Shown here: positions 36,861 through 45,875 of the stretch, one piece after another | Position numbering within the stretch: the first letter of the stretch is position 1 | Layout: every line of letters begins with the position of its first letter | Origin: Campylobacter novaezeelandiae | Lineage (GTDB): Bacteria; Campylobacterota; Campylobacteria; Campylobacterales; Campylobacteraceae | Assembly (NCBI RefSeq): GCF_004323845.1 | Contig: NZ_QPGR01000003.1 | Location: forward strand, 88,544 to 152,543 | Direction of reading: 5' to 3' | Length of the DNA stretch: 64,000 nt | The notes under the pieces: model-generated | Seen by the model: the letters and a program-made list of their open reading frames with translations, nothing else | Told to the model about the DNA's origin: nothing | Databases searched by the model: none | Program-made: the position numbers and the translations under genes

Positions 36861-39683
36861 TTAATTTTTAGCACTCTTGAGTTCTAAATTTAAATAATAT
36901 CCTGTATAAGAACCTGTTTTTTTATGTTCTTTTGCTACTTTTTCTACATTACCACTTGCTATAATCTTACCTCCTTTAACTCCGCCTTCTGGTCCCATAT
37001 CTATAATATAATCAGCATTTTTAATTACATCTAAATTATGCTCAATTACAAAAACTGAATTTTTTAGATCCACTAAATGCTGTAAAACACAAATAAGTTT
37101 ATTAACATCTTCAAAATGAAGTCCTGTGGTAGGCTCATCTAGAATATAAAGAGTTTTGCCTGTGTCACTTCTGCTTAATTCTTTAGCAAGTTTGATTCTT
37201 TGAGCTTCTCCTCCACTTAGGGTTGTGGCGTTTTGTCCTAAAGTAAGATAATTAAGCCCCACCTTAACTAAAGTTTCAAGTTTTTGGCGAATTTTAGGCA
37301 CAGAGCTAAAAAATTCATATGCTTCTAAAACACTCATCTTTAAAATATCTGAAATATTTTTATCTTTATATTTGATTTCTAAAGTAGCTTCATTATAACG
37401 TTTTCCATTGCAGGTATCACAAATAACCATCACATCAGGTAAAAAGTGCATTTCTATTTTAATTTCTCCATCTCCGCTACATTTTTCACACCTTCCACCT
37501 TTTACATTAAATGAAAATCTTCCAGCTTTGTAACCTCTGACTTTGGCTTCTTTGGTAGCTGCAAAAAGATTGCGAATTTCATCCATAACTCCTGTATAGG
37601 TAGCGGGATTAGATCTTGGAGTACGTCCAATAGGACTTTGATCAAGATAGATAACTTTATCAAGCTGTTCTAAACCTTCTATTTCAACCCCGCCTAATTT
37701 TTTTACTTTTTTAGCATGATTTAAAGATTCTTGTGCAAATGGAAGCAAAGTTTGCAATATAAGAGAACTTTTTCCACTACCAGAAACACCTGTAATAGCT
37801 ACAAGATTTTGTAAGGGAAATTTGGCATTTAAATTTGATATATTATTGATATTTACATTTTTAACCTCAAGATAATGTTCTTGTTTTCTATTTTTTTGCC
37901 AAGAAATTTGTTTTTTTCTATTCATATAAAGAGCTGTTTCACTTTTACTTTTTAAAAGTTCTTTATAGGTTCCGCTAAAAACAACTTCTCCGCCAAATTT
38001 TCCAGCTTTTGGGCCAATATCAACTATAAAATCAGCCTCTTCGATCGTCATTTTATCGTGTTCTACAACAATAAGTGTATTTCCTTTTTGCTGTAAATTT
38101 CTTAAAGTTTTGATGAGTTTTGCTGTGTCTCTTTCATGAAGTCCAATACTTGGTTCATCTAAAACATACATTACTCCACTTAAACCACTTCCAATTTGTG
38201 ATGCAATACGTATTCTTTGAGCTTCCCCACCGCTAATTGTTCTAGCATCACGCCCTAAAGAAAGGTAGCCAAGACCTACATCAAAAAGAAAAAATAATCT
38301 TTCATTGATTTCTTTAAGTATAGGCTTTGCTATGAGTTTTTGTTGGGTATTTAGATAATCAAAATTACTTTCTTTTGAAAAAAATGCACTTGAGTTTTCT
38401 ATACTCATATCCAAAATTTCTCCCAATCCTTTATTGGCTACTTTTACAGCTAAGCTTTCTGGCTTTAAACGATGAGCATTGCAATCTTTGCAAATTTTTT
38501 CACTCATGTATTCATTTAAATCTTTATCATCTTTTAAAATGTCATAAGCTATTTTGATTACACCTTCAAAAGTTCGTTTTAAGCGGTTTCTTTTCCAGAA
38601 AAAATCTATAGTTTTTGCATTGCCATATAAGACAAGACGTTTTTGTTCTTCATTAAGTTCAAAAAAAGGAATTTTAGTAGGAATTTCATTTTGTTCACAA
38701 AAGGCAATTAAAAATTTATAATAATAGCTTTTGTTAAAGCCATACATTGTTTTAACAGCCCCATTTTCAATGCTTAAATTCTCATCAATAATTTTTTTCA
38801 TATCCAGAGTATAGCGAATTCCTAAGCCATCACAAGCTTCGCAAGCTCCTTTTGGAGAATTGAAAGAAAAGCTTAAAGGCTCAAGTGGCATAAAAGAAAT
38901 TTTACAATCAAAACAAGCAGAATGAATACTATAATGATAATGTTTATTTAAACCTAATTCTTCATTGTTTAAAACTTCTAATTCTATTTCTCCAAAACTT
39001 TCTTCTAATCCTTTTTCAATATCACTTGCAAGACGTGAAAGTAAATCTTCTTGAATTTCTAATCTATCAATTACAAGTTTAATAGTATGTTTTTTTGTTT
39101 TTGAAAGCTCTATATCTTCATCTAAGCGCACCAAAACTCCATCAATTTGTGCTCTTATATAACCTTTATTGCGTAAATTCTCAAGTAAATCTGCATAGGT
39201 TCCTTTTTTCTCTCTAACTAAAGGAGCATAAAGAATAATTTTTGCTCCTTTAGGAAATTTTAAAATTTCTGAGATAATATCTTCTGTATTCATTGAGCTT
39301 ATTTTTTTACCACATTGATGGCAATGTTGTATCCCAATTCTTGCATATAAAAGTCTTAAATAATCATAAATTTCAGTAATAGTTCCAACAGTAGAGCGCG
39401 GATTTTTAGAGGTTGTTTTTTGATCAATTGCGATAGCAGGAGTCAATCCTTCAATTTTATCAACATCAGGTTTTCCCACTTTATCTAAAAATTGTCTTGC
39501 ATAAGCACTTAAACTTTCTATATAGCGACGCTGTCCTTCAGCGTAGAGAGTTCCAAAAGCTAAAGTAGATTTACCAGATCCTGAAAGACCTGTGAATACT
39601 ATAAGTTTATTTTTTGGAATTTCAAGATTAATATTTTTAAGATTGTTTTCTTTTGCCCCTATGATTTTTATCATGTCATTCAT
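36861..39683 (-). CDS. uvrA: Excinuclease ABC subunit A
   Basis: UvrA finds DNA damage for nucleotide excision repair. The 940-residue protein is a tandem ABC ATPase: Walker A GLSGSGKSTLAFGTLYAEG near residue 33 with the signature IEGLTPAIAIDQ, zinc-finger cysteines (CHQCGKK, CFDCKI, CEACDGLG), first signature SGGEAQRIRIASQIG, second Walker A GVSGSGKSSLILQTLL, a second zinc module (CEKCSGDGEI, CDTCNGKRY) and second signature SGGEAQRIKLAKELS. All parts are intact. Confidence 0.98.
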   Translation of the reverse strand: MNDMIKIIGAKENNLKNINLEIPKNKLIVFTGLSGSGKSTLAFGTLYAEGQRRYIESLSAYARQFLDKVGKPDVDKIEGLTPAIAIDQKTTSKNPRSTVGTITEIYDYLRLLYARIGIQHCHQCGKKISSMNTEDIISEILKFPKGAKIILYAPLVREKKGTYADLLENLRNKGYIRAQIDGVLVRLDEDIELSKTKKHTIKLVIDRLEIQEDLLSRLASDIEKGLEESFGEIELEVLNNEELGLNKHYHYSIHSACFDCKISFMPLEPLSFSFNSPKGACEACDGLGIRYTLDMKKIIDENLSIENGAVKTMYGFNKSYYYKFLIAFCEQNEIPTKIPFFELNEEQKRLVLYGNAKTIDFFWKRNRLKRTFEGVIKIAYDILKDDKDLNEYMSEKICKDCNAHRLKPESLAVKVANKGLGEILDMSIENSSAFFSKESNFDYLNTQQKLIAKPILKEINERLFFLFDVGLGYLSLGRDARTISGGEAQRIRIASQIGSGLSGVMYVLDEPSIGLHERDTAKLIKTLRNLQQKGNTLIVVEHDKMTIEEADFIVDIGPKAGKFGGEVVFSGTYKELLKSKSETALYMNRKKQISWQKNRKQEHYLEVKNVNINNISNLNAKFPLQNLVAITGVSGSGKSSLILQTLLPFAQESLNHAKKVKKLGGVEIEGLEQLDKVIYLDQSPIGRTPRSNPATYTGVMDEIRNLFAATKEAKVRGYKAGRFSFNVKGGRCEKCSGDGEIKIEMHFLPDVMVICDTCNGKRYNEATLEIKYKDKNISDILKMSVLEAYEFFSSVPKIRQKLETLVKVGLNYLTLGQNATTLSGGEAQRIKLAKELSRSDTGKTLYILDEPTTGLHFEDVNKLICVLQHLVDLKNSVFVIEHNLDVIKNADYIIDMGPEGGVKGGKIIASGNVEKVAKEHKKTGSYTGYYLNLELKSAKN

Positions 39684-39765
39684 TTTTTTTCCTAAAAACT
39701 AATTAAATTTAGAATTCTAGCATAAAAATAAAACTTTAGAGTTTTTGTATTGCATTTAATTTTAC

Positions 39766-40551
39766 TTAAAAAACTATAATACCGAGTTTTTTAAGTAAAG
39801 AATGTGTAGTTGCTAGTATAGATAAGGCATAAATGCAAAGTAAGATTTTGCGGTGAGATGAAATTTTCATTTTTTCTATTATTTTAATACCTATAAAAAC
39901 TCCTATCATTGAAGCAATTCCTACTATTATACCTTTGTGAATCACTTCATTATCGATTATATTTGAATTTGAAAAAGAGATAATTCCAGAGATTGAAGCA
40001 AATATTACAAAAAATAAAGATAAGGAAACAACTTTTTTACTATCATACCCTAAAAAATAAGCCAAAATTGGAGCAATTAATAATCCTCCTCCAATACCTA
40101 AAGAAATGGCAAAAATTCCTGTAAAAGCTCCAGCTATAAATAAAATTATATTTTTTTGTAAGGCACTTTTATTGTTTTGAATGACATTTTCTTTAATCCC
40201 AAAAGCATATTTTATAAAAGAAATACAACTTACACCTAAAAATATAGATGTTAAACTAACATCACTTAAGTATTTTAAAAGTATTCCACTAAAACTTGCG
40301 CCTAAAAGACCTCCTAAACCTATATAAATTCCATCTTTTAAATTTAAATTCTTTTTCTTGTAATTTAAATAAGAACCAAAAATTGCAGCAAAAATCATTT
40401 GTAAAACTGAAATTCCAATAGCAGAATGAGAACTTGCTCCTAAAATTAACATAGTAGGAACTATTATCATTCCGCCGCCTATACCAAAAAGTCCAGAAGC
40501 CATTCCTGATATAATTCCTATAATAAAATAAGGCAAATCCATAAAATCCAT
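39766..40551 (-). CDS. TSUP-family permease (TauE/SafE type)
   Basis: A 261-residue protein with about eight membrane segments and the doubled motif of the family: GLFGIGGGMIIVPTML near the start and ISLGIGGGLLIAPILAYFLG in the second half. TSUP proteins export or import small sulfur-containing or organic anions; the substrate here is unknown. In C. jejuni the trp operon follows (Cj0345-Cj0349); here only 160 bases separate it from the CheX-like gene. Confidence 0.85.
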   Translation of the reverse strand: MDFMDLPYFIIGIISGMASGLFGIGGGMIIVPTMLILGASSHSAIGISVLQMIFAAIFGSYLNYKKKNLNLKDGIYIGLGGLLGASFSGILLKYLSDVSLTSIFLGVSCISFIKYAFGIKENVIQNNKSALQKNIILFIAGAFTGIFAISLGIGGGLLIAPILAYFLGYDSKKVVSLSLFFVIFASISGIISFSNSNIIDNEVIHKGIIVGIASMIGVFIGIKIIEKMKISSHRKILLCIYALSILATTHSLLKKLGIIVF

Positions 40552-40631
40552 TGTAATATCCTACATTTTTACATTTAATGAAATAATATTTATATATACA
40601 AATTAAAATATTTTTTTTATAAAATTAAAAT

Positions 40632-40680
40632 AAATTCTTTAACAATAATTAAGAATTTTAAATATTTTTTGTATTATAAT
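40632..40680 (+). promoter_or_regulatory. Inverted repeat and -10 box at the site of the missing trp operon
   Basis: AAATTCTT (40632-40639) and AAGAATTT (40651-40658) form an 8-base inverted repeat. TATAAT at 40675-40680, in the context GTATTATAAT, probably starts the CheX-like-fliN-fliO transcript 31 bases upstream of its ATG. The rest of the gap is featureless AT-rich DNA. Confidence 0.4.
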
Positions 40681-40711
40681 TAAAGATAAATTTATTTTTG
40701 AGGTATAGATT

Positions 40712-41140
40712 ATGTTAGATATTCTTGGGCATTCAACTACTCATTTTTATAATCATATTTTAAAAATGCATATTAAAAAAATGAAAAATATAAGAAAAGA
40801 TGAATTTTATGCAACTTCTATTTCTATTAAAAAGCATGAAATAGAAAATATTTTTTATTTATTTTTTTCTCAACCAATTTTAAAAGAAATTGCTAATATA
40901 TTAATGCCAGATGAAGATTTAAATGAAAATGATTGGCAAGATCTTACTAAAGAATGCACTAATCAAATTATAGGACATATGAAAAAATCACTCAACGATG
41001 CATTGGGAAAAGATGAATATAAGCTTGGAATTCCAAAATATCTTGGAAAAACTAATCCTTCAAGCGTTAAACTTGATGAATTTTTAGTATATAAATTAAA
41101 TAATCATTATTTTAAAATAGGTTTTAATAATCATGAATGA
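40712..41140 (+). CDS. CheX/CheC-like protein upstream of fliN
   Basis: A 142-residue soluble protein. The stretch LFFSQPILKEIANILMPDEDLNENDWQDLTKECTNQIIGHMKKS has the helix spacing of CheC/CheX/FliY-type domains, where a paired Glu-x2-Asn supplies CheY-phosphatase activity; here EC-TNQ is close to that pattern (E..N). It overlaps fliN by 8 bases. The phosphatase role is an inference from shape and place only. Confidence 0.5.
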   Translation: MLDILGHSTTHFYNHILKMHIKKMKNIRKDEFYATSISIKKHEIENIFYLFFSQPILKEIANILMPDEDLNENDWQDLTKECTNQIIGHMKKSLNDALGKDEYKLGIPKYLGKTNPSSVKLDEFLVYKLNNHYFKIGFNNHE

Positions 41141-41441
41141 TGAAATTGAATTTGGTAACTATCATGGCTTGCTTCATTCTTATGAAGATATTTTAGATAT
41201 TACGGTTGATTTTGTTAGCGAGCTTGGAACAACTAATATGAGTGTTAATGAGCTTTTAAAACTAGAAGTAGGTTCTGTTATAGATCTTGAAAAACCAGCA
41301 GGAGAAAGTGTTGAACTTTATATTAATAAAAGAATTTTTGGAAAAGGTGAAGTTATGGTATATGAGAAAAATCTTGCCATAAGGATAAATGAGATTTTAG
41401 ATTCTAAAACTGTTTTACAATATTTTAAAAAAGAAATTTAA
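41133..41441 (+). CDS. fliN: Flagellar motor switch protein FliN
   Basis: FliN forms the lower part of the C-ring and helps export. The 102-residue protein is a SpoA-type domain: YEDILDITVDFVSELGTTNMSVNELLKLEVGSVIDLEKPAGESVELYINKRIFGKGEVMVYEKNLAIRINEI in outline, with LLKLEVGSVIDLEKPAGE being diagnostic. Its last base overlaps the start of the next gene, as in fliN-fliO operons. Confidence 0.93.
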   Translation: MNDEIEFGNYHGLLHSYEDILDITVDFVSELGTTNMSVNELLKLEVGSVIDLEKPAGESVELYINKRIFGKGEVMVYEKNLAIRINEILDSKTVLQYFKKEI

Positions 41442-42241
41442 TGAGAATTTTATTTATCTTTTTTTGTTTTTTAATTCCACTGGTTGCTACTAATTTAACT
41501 GATTATAACATTTATAATAGAAATGATAGAGTTGATTTGATGCTTTCTTTTGATAGCGTTTATAAGGGTAATATTTCTCAAAGAAAAGAAAAAAAAATAT
41601 TAGAACTTATTTTTAATGATCTTAAATATTCTAAAAATGAAGTAAAAAATCTTCAGTCTAAATTTATGGATAAAATCGTAATTAGTTCAAAAAATAATAA
41701 AACATATATTATGTTTCATAATAAAGAAGAAATCAATTTAAATGTTAGCTCTATTAATGATAAATTTGGAATTAGAGTCAGAATTACCCCTTTAAATCAA
41801 AGCAATACTAATACTGAAGGATTATCACCAAAACCAAATTTAAGTTCTGAAAATCTCTTTAAAACTAAAGAAAATATGCCACAAGAATATAATTATACCA
41901 ATTATATTTTAATTATATTGGTTTTGATAGTTTTATTGATTGCTCTTTTATGGTTGAAAAAAAATATGCTTAATAGAAAAAATGTAAATATAAAAAATTT
42001 TAGTATTATTTTTCAAAAACCTTTGGATAGAAATAACCAATTTATGATTTTAGAATATAATTTAAAACGCTATGTAATGATTATAGGACAATCCAATCTT
42101 CTTTTAGAAAGTACTGAAATTTCAGATGATAAGATACAAAAAGATTCCAATGATAAAAATTTTAATTCTTTTTTTGAAGAAAATAAGAGAAAAATTCAAA
42201 ATTTAATTAATGAGAAAAGAAAAAATAATCAAGGCATTTGA
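41441..42241 (+). CDS. fliO: Probable flagellar export protein FliO
   Basis: This 266-residue protein has an N-terminal signal-like segment (residues 1-16), a periplasmic region of about 135 residues, one membrane segment (about 153-171, IILVLIVLLIALLWL) and a cytoplasmic part. The latter contains IIFQKPLDRNNQFMILEYNL and KRYVMIIGQSNLLLEST, which fit the FliO core (plg..sl.lve..gr.lllG....i.ll). Position directly after fliN supports FliO, which helps FliP assemble in the export gate. The extended periplasmic domain is longer than in E. coli FliO. It runs 13 bases into the convergent ppx/gppA gene. Confidence 0.7.
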   Translation: MRILFIFFCFLIPLVATNLTDYNIYNRNDRVDLMLSFDSVYKGNISQRKEKKILELIFNDLKYSKNEVKNLQSKFMDKIVISSKNNKTYIMFHNKEEINLNVSSINDKFGIRVRITPLNQSNTNTEGLSPKPNLSSENLFKTKENMPQEYNYTNYILIILVLIVLLIALLWLKKNMLNRKNVNIKNFSIIFQKPLDRNNQFMILEYNLKRYVMIIGQSNLLLESTEISDDKIQKDSNDKNFNSFFEENKRKIQNLINEKRKNNQGI

Positions 42242-43683
42242 TTTATGCTTATATTTATATTACTAGGTTTGGTAATCTTTTTGATTTCATCTTTAGATAA
42301 ATTAAGTTTTTGATTTTCATTGTAAATATAAAGTGTATCTTTATAAAAAGAAAAATTAATTTTTTCTTCACTAAAACTTAATGTTTTTGCAAGCGTTAAC
42401 ATAAATCCTAGCCAAGTTATAATTTGAGAATTTGGCAAAAGCTGTTTAAAATGTTCTAAATTATATGGAATAGCTTTTTTTCCATTTAATTTAATAATGG
42501 TAGCAATGAGAACTTTTTCTTTATGCGAAAAGCCATAGTTTAAACCACCTAAGATAAAATTTGCTGAATGCTCGTTTGCAAAATAAAAATTCAAATATTC
42601 TCCAATATGACAAAGTTTTGAAGCAACTATTAAGATATTTTTATAGTATATGTTAAGATTATGCGATTCTTTGAGTGTATCAAAAATTTGCAAAGCATAC
42701 TGTGATGTTTTGCTTTTGGTGTTATTGGTTAAAAATCTATCTTGTAAAGATTTTAGACTAGGATTAAAATTATTTGGAAAATATTTTAATGGTCTTAATA
42801 GATCTTGTAAATATATACCTTCTCTAATCCCAACACCACTTGTTATAATTTGTTTAGCTTTGATTTTTTGAGCAATTTTTAAAAAAATCAAAGCGCCTTC
42901 TTTAATGGTATCAAAACGATCTTTTTTAATACCAAAATCAATGAGAGAATTAATATCAGTATTTAAAATTTTAAAGATATAATCTTTTTCATCTTCAAAA
43001 TTGTATCTAAAATCATGTAAATTCTTTAAGGGATAAGAATTTTTTTGCATAATAGAACTTGAAATGGCTCTTAAACTTCCTCCAATGGCTATAAGATTAC
43101 TATTACAAAATGTTTCGGGAATAAGTTTTAAGGTAGATTCCAAAAATTCATCTAATTTTTTTGTATTTTTATTAAAAAGCTCTTTTAGTCTAACTGTTCC
43201 TATATCAAGTGAAATGCAGTCAATAATTTTTCTATTTTTAATTAAACAAAGCTCACTTGAACCCCCGCCTATATCTAAGGTTGTTCCATCTTTAAAAGTG
43301 CTTAATAAATTTAAGGCAGCTAACCCTCCTAAATAGGATTCATTTTTTCCATCAATACAACGGATGTTTAATTGAAGTTTATTTTTTATTCTTTTTATAA
43401 ACTCTTTTGAATTAGGGGCGTCTCTTAGAGCAGAAGTGCCGACTATAAAAATTTTCTTACATTTATTTTTGAGTGCGCATTGTTTAAAAAAACTTAAAGT
43501 TTCTTCAGCTCTTTGCATAGCTTCTTTTTGTAAAATTTTTTTATTATTATAGGAATTCTCTCCTAAACGGACTTTTCTTTTAAATTCATGAGTAGTATAA
43601 AATCCATATCGTGAAGTTTTTTCGAAAATAACCATTCTAATTGAATTAGAACCCAAATCAACAACAGCAGTCCTTTTGGCCAT
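42229..43683 (-). CDS. ppx: Exopolyphosphatase / guanosine pentaphosphatase
   Basis: The Ppx/GppA family releases phosphate from polyphosphate chains or converts pppGpp to ppGpp. The 484-residue protein starts with the actin-like phosphate loop AVVDLGSNSIRMVIFE, then IFIVGTSALRDAPNS, and the second phosphate motif TTLDIGGGSSELCLI. The C-terminal half resembles the HD-like helical domain. Position is that of Cj0353c (ppx1). It starts at the last base of fdxB. Confidence 0.88.
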   Translation of the reverse strand: MAKRTAVVDLGSNSIRMVIFEKTSRYGFYTTHEFKRKVRLGENSYNNKKILQKEAMQRAEETLSFFKQCALKNKCKKIFIVGTSALRDAPNSKEFIKRIKNKLQLNIRCIDGKNESYLGGLAALNLLSTFKDGTTLDIGGGSSELCLIKNRKIIDCISLDIGTVRLKELFNKNTKKLDEFLESTLKLIPETFCNSNLIAIGGSLRAISSSIMQKNSYPLKNLHDFRYNFEDEKDYIFKILNTDINSLIDFGIKKDRFDTIKEGALIFLKIAQKIKAKQIITSGVGIREGIYLQDLLRPLKYFPNNFNPSLKSLQDRFLTNNTKSKTSQYALQIFDTLKESHNLNIYYKNILIVASKLCHIGEYLNFYFANEHSANFILGGLNYGFSHKEKVLIATIIKLNGKKAIPYNLEHFKQLLPNSQIITWLGFMLTLAKTLSFSEEKINFSFYKDTLYIYNENQKLNLSKDEIKKITKPSNINISINQMP

Positions 43684-43928
43684 TAATGCTCTCTACGTTT
43701 ATTTTTTAGACGTAATTCTTCTATACTTTCAACATTATCTGGATCTGGAATAATACATTCATAAGGACAAGCAACGATACAAGCTGGCTCTGAAAAATCA
43801 TTTACACATTCTGAACAAAGATCAGGATCTATAACATAGATAGGGCTATTTTCATAGATAGCATTATCAGGACATTCTTCTCTACAAGCATCACAACAAA
43901 CGCAATCTTTGGTTATTAAAAGAGACAT
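43683..43928 (-). CDS. fdxB: Ferredoxin FdxB, 2[4Fe-4S]
   Basis: An 81-residue ferredoxin with CVCCDACREECPDNAI and CSECVNDFSEPACIVACPYEC, matching two 4Fe-4S clusters with a longer second loop. Similar to FdxA in the same window but with a different end (basic tail NKRREH). Its stop overlaps the ppx start codon region by one base. A possible -10 (minus strand TATTGTATAAAAC) is about 40 bases upstream. Confidence 0.9.
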   Translation of the reverse strand: MSLLITKDCVCCDACREECPDNAIYENSPIYVIDPDLCSECVNDFSEPACIVACPYECIIPDPDNVESIEELRLKNKRREH

Positions 43929-44039
43929 TTTAATTGCACCTTTCAGATATATTTTTTGTTTTATACAATAATAAAACTTAAATATAATATAAAATTTTAA
44001 GTAATAAAATTAAGAAATTTTTTGCCATTATGCAAAAAA

Positions 44040-44711
44040 TTAAGATTTTTTAGGAAAACAAAAACGATATCCTCTACGACGTACAGTTTCGATAGTAGAA
44101 ATATTTAATGGTTTATCCATTTTTTGACGAATTTGATTAATTGCTACTTCAATTACATTTGGTGTAACAAGTTCAGGTTCTTCCCAGATAGCATCAAGCA
44201 ATTGCTCTTTAGAAACAATTTGATCTGAATGTCTAGCTAAATGAGTTAAAACTTCAAAAGGTTTTCCTTTAAGCTCTATGTCTTGCCCCTTATAAGTTAT
44301 CTTTTCTTCATCAGGATCTATGGTTAATTCTTCAATTTTTATTACATTAGTTCCACCAAGTCTTAATCTTGCTTCAATTCTTGCCATTAATATATCAAAA
44401 TCTATATTTTTCTTAACAAAATCATCCGCACCTGCTTTTAAAACTTTAATTTCAGTCTCTTTATCTGTTTTTGAAGACATAATAATAATTGAAGTTCTTG
44501 GGGATTTTTGTTTTATGATATTTATAAGATCAGCTCCATCTCCATCTGGAAGATTCCAGCTTGCTAAAACTAAGTCATAATGTCTAATTCCAATAAAATA
44601 TTCTCCGTCTTTAAAATTTTCAGAAGAGTCAGTTTGATAACCAAAGCTATTAAGATTATCTATAATACTTTTATTTAAATTTATTTCATCTTCTATTACT
44701 AAAATTCTCAT
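44040..44711 (-). CDS. cosR: Orphan response regulator CosR (HP1043-like)
   Basis: CosR is an essential regulator of oxidative-stress genes and of cmeABC in C. jejuni. The 223-residue protein has a receiver domain and a C-terminal winged-helix DNA-binding domain (KEQLLDAIWEEPELVTPNVIEVAINQIRQKM; VRRRGYRF). Where receivers carry the phosphoacceptor aspartate the protein has serine (DLVLASWNLPDGDG), so it works without phosphorylation, as known for the HP1043 family. No histidine kinase lies nearby. Confidence 0.95.
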   Translation of the reverse strand: MRILVIEDEINLNKSIIDNLNSFGYQTDSSENFKDGEYFIGIRHYDLVLASWNLPDGDGADLINIIKQKSPRTSIIIMSSKTDKETEIKVLKAGADDFVKKNIDFDILMARIEARLRLGGTNVIKIEELTIDPDEEKITYKGQDIELKGKPFEVLTHLARHSDQIVSKEQLLDAIWEEPELVTPNVIEVAINQIRQKMDKPLNISTIETVRRRGYRFCFPKKS

Positions 44712-44744
44712 TATATTATCCTTCTCATAAGAAAAATTTAAAAA

Positions 44745-44750
44745 ATTATA
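44745..44750 (-). promoter_or_regulatory. Candidate -10 box of cosR
   Basis: On the minus strand TATAAT is preceded by TGT (extended -10 form TGTTATAAT), 34 bases before the cosR ATG. Confidence 0.5.
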
Positions 44751-44789
44751 ACATAGCTTAAGTAAATATTCAAATAACTTAAAAAAATA

Positions 44790-45110
44790 TTAATATTTTT
44801 TTTTAAAAATTACTCCAGCTTTGGTTTTTTTAATGATTTTAGGCTTAAAAACAGAAATTTTTAAAAAAATTAAAGCTGGAATTTTTTCTTTTAGTTTAGC
44901 GCTTACAAATTCTAAAGATTCTTCTATAGTATAGAATTTATTTTTTTTATAATATTTTTTTATTTTTTTTGTAAGTATAGAATAATCTAAAAATTCATGA
45001 GATTTTGCTTTTAATTTTACTATCACCTTTTGTTTTTTTTTACGTTCAAAAGCCAAAACGCCAATAATACATTTAAATTCTGTTTTAATATTTATTATAT
45101 AATCTTGCAT
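44790..45110 (-). CDS. folB: Dihydroneopterin aldolase-like protein
   Basis: A 106-residue protein with the FolB pattern IINIKTEFKCIIGVLAFERKKKQKV at the start and FYTIEESLEFVSAKLKE in the middle (glutamates of the pterin site), plus a basic tail. FolB splits dihydroneopterin in folate synthesis. The overall similarity is modest and the protein is very lysine-rich; position equals Cj0356c. Overlaps plsY by 16 bases. Confidence 0.7.
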   Translation of the reverse strand: MQDYIINIKTEFKCIIGVLAFERKKKQKVIVKLKAKSHEFLDYSILTKKIKKYYKKNKFYTIEESLEFVSAKLKEKIPALIFLKISVFKPKIIKKTKAGVIFKKKY

Positions 45111-45706
45111 TCTTCTTTTAAAAACAGTCTTTTAATATTTGGTAAATGTTTATAAAATATAATAAAAGTAATAATAAATACAGGTGCATGAGTTTGAATT
45201 TCTGGCATATTATAGTGGTATATAAAAGAACTTCCTATAAAACTTAACAAAGCTAATAAAGAAGCTAAAGATGATATTTTAAATATCTTTCCTATAATCA
45301 ACCAAACAGCTAAGGCAGTCAAAGTTTCTAAAGGCAAAAGCACCATCATAGCACCAGCTCCAGTAGCAACTCCTTTCCCACCTTCAAAAAATAAGTAAAT
45401 TGAAAAACAGTGTCCAAATACCGTTAAAACAGCAACACTCCAAAGTAGTCCTATGTCATAATTTAAAGCTTTTAATGCTAAAAGCAATAGTGCAGATTTA
45501 GAAAAATCTAAAATAATGGTTATAATTGCTAATTTTTTTGCTAATTTAGGATTATTCTTTTTTACTACTCTTAAGACATTAGTTGCACCTATGCTTTTTG
45601 AACCTTGTTCTTTGATGTTGACATTAGCAAATAATTTAGCAAGAACAAAACCAAACGGAATTGATCCTAAAAGATAAGAAATTAGATAAATAATTAGATT
45701 TTCCAT
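45095..45706 (-). CDS. plsY: Glycerol-3-phosphate acyltransferase PlsY
   Basis: PlsY uses acyl-phosphate made by PlsX to form lysophosphatidic acid. The 203-residue protein has five membrane segments and the family motifs LLGSIPFGFVLAKLF, GSKSIGATNVLRV and FGHCFSIYLFFEGGKGVATGAG. plsX lies at 25357. Confidence 0.95.
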   Translation of the reverse strand: MENLIIYLISYLLGSIPFGFVLAKLFANVNIKEQGSKSIGATNVLRVVKKNNPKLAKKLAIITIILDFSKSALLLLALKALNYDIGLLWSVAVLTVFGHCFSIYLFFEGGKGVATGAGAMMVLLPLETLTALAVWLIIGKIFKISSLASLLALLSFIGSSFIYHYNMPEIQTHAPVFIITFIIFYKHLPNIKRLFLKEECKII

Positions 45707-45875
45707 ATAAGCCTTAAAAATTTATTTTTAAAATTATAAATAAAAAAAATAAACAAATCAAATAAGATAAAAATACTATTAATTAATTATTAATTTTTTT
45801 TAGTAATTTTTATTATTAATTAAGTATTAAAAGATTAATATTTTGTTTTTATTTAAAAAGATCAAGGAGTTTTTA

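Noticed and set aside
45707-45842. Near-pure AT stretch upstream of the cytochrome c peroxidase gene as a replication origin
   Set aside because: No DnaA boxes and no dnaA/dnaN neighbourhood; AT-rich gaps are normal in this genome.
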